Assembly (NCBI GenBank): GCA_034387635.1
Contig: JAOANU010000007.1
Span: 310,001 to 374,000 of the forward strand
From: Rhodosporidiobolus odoratus
Taxonomy: Eukaryota > Basidiomycota > Microbotryomycetes > Sporidiobolales > Sporidiobolaceae
Reading direction: 5' to 3'
DNA length: 64,000 bases
Part shown: positions 55,353 to 64,000 of the stretch, piece after piece
How the letters are laid out: the number at the start of each line of letters is the position of its first letter
Position numbering within the stretch: position 1 is the stretch's first letter
The notes under the pieces: model-generated
Databases searched by the model: none
Seen by the model: only the letters and a program-made list of their open reading frames with translations
What the model was told of the DNA's origin: nothing
Program-made: the position numbers and the translations under genes

Positions 55353-57548
55353 TTACTCCGCATCCCACTCCTCCGTATTCAGCAGCAATTGCCTGAAGAA
55401 CCTGATGCCAGAGAGATGTGCGTCTCGGTGGATGCGCTCTGCAAAGAGGGTCAGTATGGCCCACAGCCTCAACGAGAGAATCAGCCTGCTCACCGTCAAC
55501 CGTGTGGAAGTTCTTGATGAGTTGTAAAGAGCCAGGAACGAAGCGGTAGATGCTAGACAGTGAGAGACAAGACAGCATTGGTCAATCGGCCCGAGGTGAA
55601 AGAAAGTGGAAGAACCCACTGCTTAGTCAACGGCCAGCTATATTTCGTATCGGTGTTCGCCACCATCCCACTCGGAGCGGCCACCGCGCCCGGCCAGATG
55701 AACCTCATCGTCCCCGCCATCAAATCCCACGCGGCGCCTTCAGCAGGAGTGATTGGCGCGGGTTCGATCTCGCTCTTCTCGATGACGGCGAGCCGGACGA
55801 CATTGTTAGTCACCGAAGGGTGAGAGCCGTAGGAGGAGAAGGACATGTTGAGGGAGGAGACGACGGGCTCGAGGATTGAAGAGATGCGGGTCAAGGTCGA
55901 ATTGACGGAGGACAGGAAGTCGATGCGGTAGTTGATTGAAGCGGTAGAGAACTCGGGAAGAGCGTTACTGCGTGCAGGTTGAGAGAGGGTCAGAGGAGCG
56001 AAGGACAGTAAGAGGGAAGAGAACACACATTTTAACCCCGCCCTGAACCAGATCCGCCGCCTGCGTGGTGCTCATGAACGCCCTCAGCACATCGTCCTCT
56101 GCCAGTTCCTCCCCCAGCTTCGTCCATTTCCTAGGATCCTTGATCTTCCTCCTCAATTGCTTGTCCACCTCACCGAAATCTGCCGCGCACTGCAGCTGCT
56201 GAAGAAGCGGATTCCCTTCTTCCAACTTCGGCGAGTCAGGGTGATCTTCCAGGGCGACGAGGAGACGAGCGAGGATCCCGATACCGGTATGACGGCCGTG
56301 AGGAACTGACGAATGCCCACCCTCGGTCAAGACGTCGAGCTTGACAGAAACTGCTCCCTTTTCTGCCATCCCGAAGCGGCCGAACGCTGTGCCATACGAT
56401 TCGTCCACGCCCGTGAAACCCTCGTCGAGAACAAGGGCGATACCATCTTTGCCGTATCGCTCCTCCAGGGTCGAGGCGAGATAAGCAGCGGATCGGCCGC
56501 CACCGATCTCTTCGTCGAAGCCGGAAGACAGCATGATGGTCCTGTGACAAATTGCATCAGTAGGAGGCCAAATGTGCGGAAGGATTTGCATGCTGCAGCA
56601 GCAGAGAAGAGCGGACCTCTTCGGCTCAAACCCTTCCTCCAGTAGCCTGTCTAGCGCAGAGAGGATCCCGATCAGTGTATTCCTGCAATCGGTTGTGCCC
56701 CTCCCCCAGATCCAGCCCTCGTCATCGAGGTGAGCGTCGAAAGGAGGATGAGTCCAGCGGTCGACGGTCGAGTCGGGGACGGGAACGGTATCTTGGTGCG
56801 CCATCAGTACCTGCGAAGGAGGACTTATCAGCGAAGCCGGAGAGAGGATGTGTATGAAAGCGCTACAAGAACGTAGAGACGCACTACAGGCTTGAGCTTT
56901 TCCTCCTTTCCTTTCCACGTGAGCAACAGTCCCCACTTCTGAACCTTCTCTACTTTAAGCGTCTTGTACACGTTCGGGTAAGTCGCTTCGAGGTATTCGT
57001 GCAGTTTCTCGTAGACGTCAAACCGAGAGTCGTCGTAAGGGGTCCCCATGTCATCGAAGGATTCGGTGCGCTGCAGACACAGATCGATCAGCTTGCGAGT
57101 CACGGATGAAGCAAGCATGTATGAAGCGCAGCGAAGCCGAAAGGAAGAGGAAGAAGGGGGACCTAGCAAAGGGCAGACTGTGGGTGGAAAAGGGAAAAGA
57201 ACATGAGGAAAAGCGCACAATCCTGACGGACCCCTGCAGCCTCCCTACCGCCATCTTTACATACTCCTCATCCTCGTCCGGTTTCCAATCCTGTCCCAAC
57301 CCCTTTGGTTCTGGTTGAACTGGACATTTCGCTCCTTTGACGATAGCGGGAGCTGGGGAGAAAAGGTCGAAAGCTGCGCGAGCGCGAGAGCAGCCTGAAA
57401 CGAGTGAGGGAGACCTGTAGGGAGGCGCGGAGAAGAAGAATGCAGCTGGTAAGAGGAGAAGAAGGGCGGCGAGGCGATACCGTGTGCGAGATGGAGGAGG
57501 AGAGGGAGATGATGGCGAGGCCAGTGGGAGCGTCTCAGGCTTGCCCAT
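55353..57548 (-). CDS. CPS1: Vacuolar carboxypeptidase S-like (M20 family)
   Basis: ATG 57548 begins MGKPETLPLASPSSPSPPPS, then a hydrophobic signal anchor (LAALLLLLPAAFFFSAPPY). Exons continue DMGTPYDDSRFDVYEKLHEY, KWGLLLTWKGKEEKLKPV, the zinc motif LMAHQDTVPVP, WTHPPFDAHLDDEGWIWGRG followed by TTDCRN, then MLSSGFDEEIGGG (catalytic Glu-Glu), ALVLDEGFTG, EGGHSSVPHGRHTG, and NALPEFSTASINYRIDF. The final exon (HLSGIRFFRQLLLNTEEWDA) ends at the stop near 55353. The HxDTVPV, GRGxxD and DEE blocks give the full metal set. Type II membrane topology and sequence order match Gly-Xaa carboxypeptidase Cps1, which trims small peptides in the vacuole. At least five introns. Confidence 0.87.
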
Positions 57549-57869
57549 ACTATCAAAGATGGCTATCGTGGTACCTCGGAGGAGACACAAGCTGTTCTAG
57601 CCGGTTCGAGGTGTAGAGCAATGGAAAGAGCCTCGCCAGGTCGATGACGGTGGCAGAGTCTCTCCTCCGACGGGCAAAGAAAGCAAAACGCCAGCTCTGT
57701 ACATTATCGAGTACAGACCCAGATGGACTACACCGAAAGCAAGAAGATATCGACAACAAAGTCACAGATCGAGGAAAAACGAGGAATCAACGGCACGGAT
57801 GAGAGGGTATGACACGGATAAAGGGTAAGCAGGTGTAGACAAGCAGCACGGATCAAGGTCGAGTATCAC
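57549..57869. other. Intergenic, no feature seen
   Basis: About 320 bases, promoter of the carboxypeptidase gene and 3' UTR of the phospholipase gene. Nothing coding. Confidence 0.4.
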
Positions 57870-60800
57870 TCAGCCGACCTCGCCAGTCGGGACGACCCGA
57901 GAACGAATGAAGAGGGTCGAGAAAAGGTGTTGATCGCCCATTCCGTCATAGAGGGGAAGATGACGATAGCCTGCAGTTTCCAGTCGAGGTCAGTCATCAA
58001 GTCCCACATAGCCTGGAACAGCATCACATACCGGGCATCAAAGCTCCGACGCTGATGCAGTAAGCCCCGACGCTTTCCCCTTTTCCTTCCTCCATCGCAG
58101 CCTTGACGTTTCCACGAGCGTTGAGCACTTCGAAGCGCAAAAAGACAAGATCGAGCATGCCGGCAGAGGGGTGAGAGGAGAACGTGAAGGAGAATTGAGA
58201 GGCGGAAGAGGTAACTGAGGAGGAAGCGCTGTTTGAACGGAAAGTCGGGTTGAAGGCGTTGCCGCTGTGAACAGAACATTCATCAGCGAGACTCGCTCGA
58301 GCCTTCAGGAGCAGATCACGTACAGCACAACCGGAGTCCGGCGCTTCTGAGGCGTGACGGCACCAGGGACGAAAAGGCTGACTTCGACGAAGGGGTCGAG
58401 TTTGGTCGCATCGGTGTCGCCGCCAGAAGCGCGAGGGCGAGGCAGCTGTTGAGCCGAGATGACCTGCAGCAAACAACGTAAGAACAGGGTCAATGAGGGT
58501 AGACTTAAAGAAGGAGGTTCACCGCACCTCGAGTTCAAGCCGATACTTCTCCGACCGAAGCGCCGCAACCTTATCCTTCTCCGGCCCCTTCTGCCTCAGA
58601 TACTCCGGTTTGAGGATATACCCACTCCTCCCCGCTCTAGCAAACATCGCCGAATTCAGTTCCATTCCCACATCAAACGTCTGCCAATTGAGCGCGACGA
58701 GTTGAACCCCCGCAGCCCACATGTTGTGAGGCAAGTAATTACTGCTCGTCAACCTGCTTCCCTTGGGATAAGACCGTGTGAGGTGACCGCGGTTGTGCGA
58801 GACAAAGTCCTGACGGGCACCTTCGTCGCGGATCATTTTGGCGAGACGGCTTTCGCCCAACGAGATGACGTGCGTTACGGCGTACTTTTCCTTCTTGTTG
58901 AAACCACGACCCTTGACACCGATAGTGTAGACGAGCAGAGAGGCGAGGGATTGAGACATGGCCATGTCTTTCGGCTTGGTTGGAAGGGGTGGAGTGCTAG
59001 GCATGGCCGGCGGAGAGACGGGCAGAGCGGAGGGGGATACAGAGACGTCACCGCCAGTCACGGTGTCGGCTGGCGGAGATGTGGGTATGATGCTATGCGT
59101 CGAACCACCGGATGAACGAGAACGACGGGACAGCGAGGGGCGAGACAGAAGGCCCTCGTTGCTGCCACTACGGAATTGGCGTATGGCGCGGTAGACTGCG
59201 TCAAGCGACATTAGCAATTGCGCTCGCAGACGGGATGAGACGCGCTTACACTTGCTCCTCTTGAAGTCACCGTCAGAACTTGATTGCGACGAGGAGAGCT
59301 CGCTGGACGACGAATCGTCGCCGGCGGGGACAAGCTTGATAGGAACGCCATCGTCGTTAGGCGCCGCAGTGATGAACTTGTTTTTGGCCTGCATGGGGTT
59401 TTGTAATTAGCCAGCGCAGCGGAAGAGGAAGAAGTACCGACGTACCTTGAGCAAAAACTTCCCCTTCAACTCGAGGGGACTCGGCAACTTGTCAATCTCC
59501 TTATCCGCCTCCATTTCGTCGAGCCTCTTTGAGACGAGCCTGTCTCCAAGCGTTTCGTGGAGGATCGTCGCGAGTTTGTCTTGCTGTTCCAGTTCGCAAT
59601 GAACCTCGACGCTCAGCACGACGGGGTAGGGGGAAGCGAGAAAGGCGTATTGCGAGATGGCTTGGAGGATCATGCGGACGGGGATCTTGGTCGTTAGGGT
59701 CAAGCCGTGGGTGACGATGGGCTCGCCGTCATCTCCGTCGTAGACATCAACTGTAGAAAGTACTATGTCACTGCAGGTCCGAATGGCAGAGGGGAGAAGG
59801 ACGTACGTTCAACACTGCGGCAGCCCTGTTGCAGGGCACGGATGTAGCCTTCGACAGTGCTCTGCCCTTGGAACTGACTGCCAATGAGGTAAGTCTGTCA
59901 GGCAAAGAAAGGTTTAGTGCGAGACCAGGCGAGAAAAGGGCAGGCGGAAAAAGCACACGTTGTGACTCGAGCTGACGAAATACTCGGGAAGTGGGCGAGA
60001 CATGTCCTGCTTAGACTCGTCCCTGATGGCGGCATTTTCGGAAGACATGAGGAAAGAGACGAAGCCATCGAGGGTGATGACCTTCTCAGCCGGCGAGGAA
60101 TACTTTTCGAAGCCGTGAGCAACGGTCGCATTGTCCAGATCGTGCTGCACAGGAAGTCGATCAATGTCACTCCTTAGTAGAGGGCGAACGACATACACCT
60201 TGCACGTTCTTCAAGAACGACGTCCAGCTTGGTAGGTCCAGCCCGGCCTTACCTTTCTCCACGAGCGTTAGGAAGACGGCCTCGGCGTCAGCGCGGCGCT
60301 TGAGGAGCTTAACGAAGCCTTGGAAAGCCTTGAAATCAAGGAAATCGTTCGGCGCGGCCGATTTCTGCAGCAAGCAATCAGGTCAGAATGGTCCCGGACG
60401 GTAGGCGGGATCAGCGCACCTTGAACGCCTCGCTGATATCGGCTTTGCTCATACCCATTCCGAGACGAGCGCAAAGCTGGTGCACCTCCTCCTCCTTGAC
60501 CACCTTGTCCTGCTCTTCTTGCGAGAGGTGCTCGACTAGTTCCCCCTCTGCGATCCCCTTGGCGAGGCGTCCCTCCTTGAACCCCTCAAGCGTTTTCTGC
60601 CATAGCGCGAGCTCCTCCGTCGAAGGGGCGATGAAGTGGACGAGTTTGTAGGAAGGAGAGCCGGTCACGCTGCCGAGGAAGGAGGATGGAGGCGGAATCG
60701 AGTAGATGACCGTGAGCCAGCGAGGCTCGACTGACGGCGGAAGATGAAGCGAAGTGCGGTAAGGGGATCCGGCCGCGCCAAAGCGTAGGTCGCGAATCCT

Positions 60801-61330
60801 CGACAACGGGACGGAAGCAAAGTTGGAAGAACGAGCGAAGCCTGCACGCGCGGAGTCAGCCTTGCATTGCCCAAGCTGTTGCGCGAGACGCGCTTACCGA
60901 GTCCGCCATTCTTCTCCCAGCAAAGCTTGACATCCTGACCTCCGACTAAGCCAATCCCCACCTCCAACCCAAGTTCACCGTCTTCAGGCATCTCAGTTCC
61001 CAGTTCAAGCCACAGTTTTCTAGGCTTGACCCGCCTAGCGCTCTTCGCTGAGACCTTGAGGACCTCCATACCGGGCTTGACTAGCTGCTGGGGAATGTGG
61101 AAGGTTCCTGTAAAAGAGGCTCGAGAGGGAGTCGCAGGCGGTGCTGGCTTGGCATCTTCGGTAACGACGACCCAGTCGCCGTCGGTGACGGTGGACTTCC
61201 TCTCGAGTGGTACGGCGATTGGCTGAACCGGCTGAAGGGGTTGCGAGGGAGTTGAAGTGGGGGTTGAGCAAGGTGACGGAGACTGTCCTGCAGAACCCGC
61301 TGGGGCTGGTGTGGTTGATCGGTTGGCCAT
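57870..61330 (-). CDS. PLC1: Phosphoinositide-specific phospholipase C
   Basis: ATG 61330 ([17 protein letters not shown]). PH-like region: [32 protein letters not shown]. An EF-hand-like helical part follows ([16 protein letters not shown]). [17 protein letters not shown] then [67 protein letters not shown] Ser/Pro linker separates [64 protein letters not shown]. The C2 domain closes the chain ([45 protein letters not shown]); stop at 57870. All four blocks of a delta-type PLC are present in order. It hydrolyses PIP2 to IP3 and diacylglycerol. The first active-site histidine sits at the SSHN/TYL junction, split by an intron. Confidence 0.9.
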
Positions 61331-61598
61331 GGTCGATCGCAATCGAGCTTGTTCAGCCGCTGCCGATGCGTTTAGACCATTCAAGCGGGTAGTAAGTGAA
61401 AGAGAGCAGTTTTGACGAAGTTGACCCTCTCCTGGATCCTGTTCCTCCTCTTCCGCCTTACAGCGTCACCATGCTACGACTGCCAAGAAGCTCAAGCGCT
61501 GTATACGACGCCTACTCAGCGTCTACACAATCTCTCGAACACCGAGTCTCGAGTCGATCGCTCTCAGAATCCGTCGCGAACCGCGTATACACTGCTAC

Positions 61599-62972
61599 TC
61601 AATACCCTACAAGCTGCAATAAGCGGTCCGTGACTTCCGGCTCCTCGAACGGCCTGTCCCGAACGAGCGGGCACGCTTCGCCGTTCCGCTGAGGTGTACC
61701 GTACTCGTCCCGCGGGATGACAACGAACGGCGCAGGCCTGTTGGTAGTTGACAAAGAAGGTCAGTGTGAAAGCGGTGAGAGTGTCTGGAGCGGCCGCGGT
61801 GAAGGGAAAAGCTCACCAGTGAGTGGTCGCCAGCCTTTTTTCCCAGCATTCCTTCCTCGTTTGCAATACCGCCTGACTCGCAAAGCTCCTCGGCGCATAG
61901 CAGACGTAGACGACCACGCGGGTACGCGTACCGACTGGGGTCTTGTTCCAGTGAACCGTCCGGCTGTCCCACACGACGAGGTCACCGGGCTGCGTTTCGA
62001 CCTTGATTTCCTCGACGCCAGGCTGTTGGCGGAACCACTTGATGTCTTCCTCGGTGAACTCGTAGCTTGTGCGAAAAAGGTATGTCAATCCTCGCTTTGA
62101 GTTGGGCCGAGCTGAGGAGACTGACTAGTTCCTGTGCCCGGAATCCTGCGCCTCCTTCGGTCCTCCAGTCTCGTCAAAGAATCGCTTGACGAGCTTGTGC
62201 GAGTTCTTAAGCACGACAAGACCGCCGTCGTCGGGTCCACTCTCGCTCATTGCGAGGAGACCTTGAGCCAATTCGAATTGCAGAGCGGGGCGACTGTGAG
62301 GGGGAACGGGCAAGGTCAGCTTTCCCTCTTTGAGCGGGACACGAGAGAAGGAGAACCGACTCGGCCGGAGTAGGCTGCTGGTCAATATGTGGCCATGGCT
62401 TCGCAGGCTCGATGTCGGTACGGCCATGCGGGCCAACGGGCGGGGAGAAGTTGCTGTAAAACCAAGGGAAAGTATCAGTACGTCTGGCTTTCGCTCTGCG
62501 TAGCGTGTGATTCTATGTGCGACGCGGGATTGGCTCAAGAGTCCTCACAACCATCACTTGGCCGAACGCGAGGGAAGGATGGTCGACGTACATCGCATCA
62601 AAACTGACCAGCAGCTCCTTGGTTCCCCACAGCGCCTCGAAGACTTCGACCACTTTCTCCTCCCTGCAACCAAGCCCAATCAGCACCTCGCATCCAGCTG
62701 AAGAGATGGAGTACGCACGTCCGGGCCTCCCAAACGAATCGCTCGTGGGCAACGCCATACTCATTACACAGCCCGTTGAAGGAGACGGGTAAGCCGGGCA
62801 GCGCCTTGTCCGTCCAGGTCGAACGGTCGTCCTCCTTCCACCCGAAGCGCTCCGCCCACCGCTTCGCTGCTTCGACGTACGCGGCCGCTTTCGCCGCGGG
62901 TACGGCACCGTTAACAACGGCAAATCCGGTCTCGTCTAGGTCGCGCTGCCAAGTTGGCGTTGCGTCAGGCAT
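61599..62972 (-). CDS. Phytanoyl-CoA dioxygenase (PhyH) family protein
   Basis: ATG 62972 gives MPDATPTWQRDLDETGFAVV, the usual PhyH opening, then YVEAAKRWAERFGWKEDD, and NEYGVAHERFVWEART before intron 1. Further exons: VVEVFEALWGTKELLVSFDA, then PWPHIDQQP, the H-x-D iron motif, LQFELAQGLLAMSESGPDDG, HKLVKRFFDETGG, KWFRQQPGVEEIKVETQPGD, LVVWDSRTVHWNKTPVGTRT (third iron ligand His and 2-oxoglutarate Arg), VVVYVCYAPRSF, and the last exon PAPFVVIPRDEYGTPQRNGE to TGA 61599-61601. A complete Fe(II)/2-oxoglutarate facial triad makes an active dioxygenase likely. Fungal members have varied substrates; none can be assigned here. Its start faces the MFS transporter across about 350 bases. Confidence 0.87.
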
Positions 62973-63319
62973 CTGGTGCAGCTGTTGAGTGGTGTCGAAG
63001 AATGAGAGGCCGTTGGGCGCAAGACGAGCACGTTGGGAAGCTTATCAAATCTCCGCGACTCACCCGCTTCTGACCCGACCGATCAGTTCCTTCTTTCATT
63101 TGGTTCCTCGGCACTTCCTCGGCTCTCCACTGGCTCTCCTCTTCCTCTTGATTGCGCAACCGCTTCTTCCGTTCTCCCCCTCTCTCTCTTCTTATCTTCC
63201 ATCGCGCTCCTTCCTCCTGCCTTTCCCTCCTTTCTCTCGCCTTTCGCTCGCTCCTCATCCGCTTCTCAAGGACCACCGCGGTTCCTACCTCCGCAGCTCA
63301 ATCTCCCTTCACCACAAAG
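62973..63319. promoter_or_regulatory. Divergent promoter between PhyH gene and MFS transporter
   Basis: About 350 bases with two outward starts. The part before 63320 is strongly pyrimidine-rich (CTTCCTCCTGCCTTTCCCTC), a common fungal leader feature. The shared interval could co-regulate the two genes; that is inference. Confidence 0.45.
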
Positions 63320-64000
63320 ATGGCGCCTTCCGGTACCGTCTACGTTGCTAACGATGCGGGGCCGTCGACCCCGGCAAACAATACACACCATCTGTGGTGG
63401 AAAGACGCCGGCTTGCGAAGGTTGAACATGCATCTAGCAGTATTGATGCTTGGGTCTTTCGTCTGGTACGCTCGCGTCCTGAATCTGCATACCTTGATGT
63501 TCGCGATAAAGGGGTAGACCTTGATGGCTTACGAGCCAGACGCGCTGATCCCTTTTCCTCCTGTCTCTTCTTGACCGTGCAGCGGTTACGACGGCAGTCT
63601 GATGAACGGCTTCTTCGGCCTCGCCACGTACCTACGCGATATGGATAACCCGGATGCGAACAAGTCAGGTTTGTTGACGGCTGCTATTTCCCTCGGCTGT
63701 ACGCATGCTTTATCCCACTTGGCCCCGTGTCCATATGCCTCTGACCCTACTTCCTTGCCACACAGACCTGATAGGTTTCCTTCCGGCGTCGTGGCTAGGC
63801 GACAAGTACGGCCGCAAAGGTCCTCAACTCTTCGGAGCTGCCGTCGTTGTCGCATCCGTCTTTGTTCAGGCTTTTGCCATCGGCGGATGGAAGTGTGCGT
63901 TAGATTTTGTCCCTTACTTTCGCTGGTCGTCTTACAGGCTTGTCTTGCAGTCTTCGGAGGACGCATCCTCCTCGGTTTTGGCGCGGCCTTTCCTCTCACG
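63320..64000 (+). CDS. MFS sugar-type transporter, 5' part
   Basis: ATG 63320 in AAAGATGG. Exon 1: MAPSGTVYVANDAGPSTPAN, WWKDAGLRRLNMHLAVLMLG as the start of TM1. After a first intron GYDGSLMNGFFGLATYLRDM ends TM1 and the first loop. Later exons give KSGLLTAAISLG, then YLIGFLPASWLGDKYGRKGP holding the family signature (D-K-Y-G-R-K between TM2 and TM3), LFGAAVVVASVFVQAFAIGG, and FGGRILLGFGAAFPL, with the TM4 R-x-x-x-G-x-G. The G-Y-D-G-S-L motif in TM1 is typical of fungal sugar/H+ symporters and lactose permease-like proteins. Only about the first four helices are inside the window. Substrate unknown. Confidence 0.87.

Noticed and set aside
1..64000. CRISPR arrays, bacterial operons, phage or antiviral islands
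   Set aside because: The window is intron-bearing fungal nuclear DNA; no spaced direct repeats or prokaryotic ribosome-binding patterns were seen.

Overview
This is a eukaryotic nuclear window with a fungal gene style. It is GC-rich, almost every gene is broken by short introns (roughly 55-190 nt, donors mostly GTACGT, GTAAGT or GTGCGT, branch-like CTGAC or CTAAC, acceptor CAG or TAG), and intergenic gaps are small. The gene set (Sre1-type SREBP, TRAPPII Trs65, Fungal_trans_2 zinc-cluster regulator, CFEM-like wall protein, vacuolar carboxypeptidase S, mitochondrial methylcrotonyl-CoA carboxylase) together with the base composition points to a basidiomycete, probably a red yeast of the Rhodotorula/Sporidiobolales type. 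The lineage is inference; kingdom and style are visible in the sequence.

Layout. 1-9.1 kb: Kelch-propeller membrane protein (-, runs off the left edge), a CENP-Q-like kinetochore candidate (-), TRAPPC13 (+), a short-chain dehydrogenase (+). 9.3-18 kb: SAM methyltransferase (-) and NUP85 (+) sharing one divergent promoter, then methylcrotonyl-CoA carboxylase alpha (+). 18-31.9 kb: a disrupted multi-pass membrane gene (+), an unrecognised protein with a duplicated motif (-), a Gfd2/YDR514C-type DEDDh nuclease-like protein (-), TFIIH subunit TFB2 (-), an intron-rich secreted protein with Kex2-type sites (-), FMP52/TIP30-like (+), and a 5'-truncated LINE relic. 32.2-34.7 kb: zinc-cluster regulator (+). 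34.7-38.9 kb: gene-poor and less GC-rich, holding a decayed second copy of the 18 kb membrane gene and a small two-TM protein. 39-44.3 kb: nuclear LRR protein (-), a probable mitochondrial protein (+), a weak hypothetical (-), and a CTAC/GTAG-rich inverted-repeat patch. 44.3-64 kb: a tightly packed run of minus-strand genes: SRE1, CFEM-like protein, TRS65, carboxypeptidase S, phospholipase C, PhyH dioxygenase; then an MFS transporter (+) running off the right edge.

Functional links are few, as expected of a eukaryotic chromosome. Two TRAPP subunits (TRAPPC13, Trs65) lie 45 kb apart. SRE1 (sterol/oxygen response), MCC alpha (leucine catabolism), PhyH and PLC touch lipid or acyl metabolism, but nothing shows a cluster. 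No tRNA, rRNA or CRISPR array was seen. The less ordinary items are the pair of decaying paralogous membrane genes, the Kex2-site secreted protein with phase-1 micro-exons and a probable frameshift in its signal exon, and the CFEM gene whose tail looks built by exon duplication.

Exon borders below were read by eye from splice consensus and frame continuity; starts and stops are more secure than internal junctions unless positions are given.
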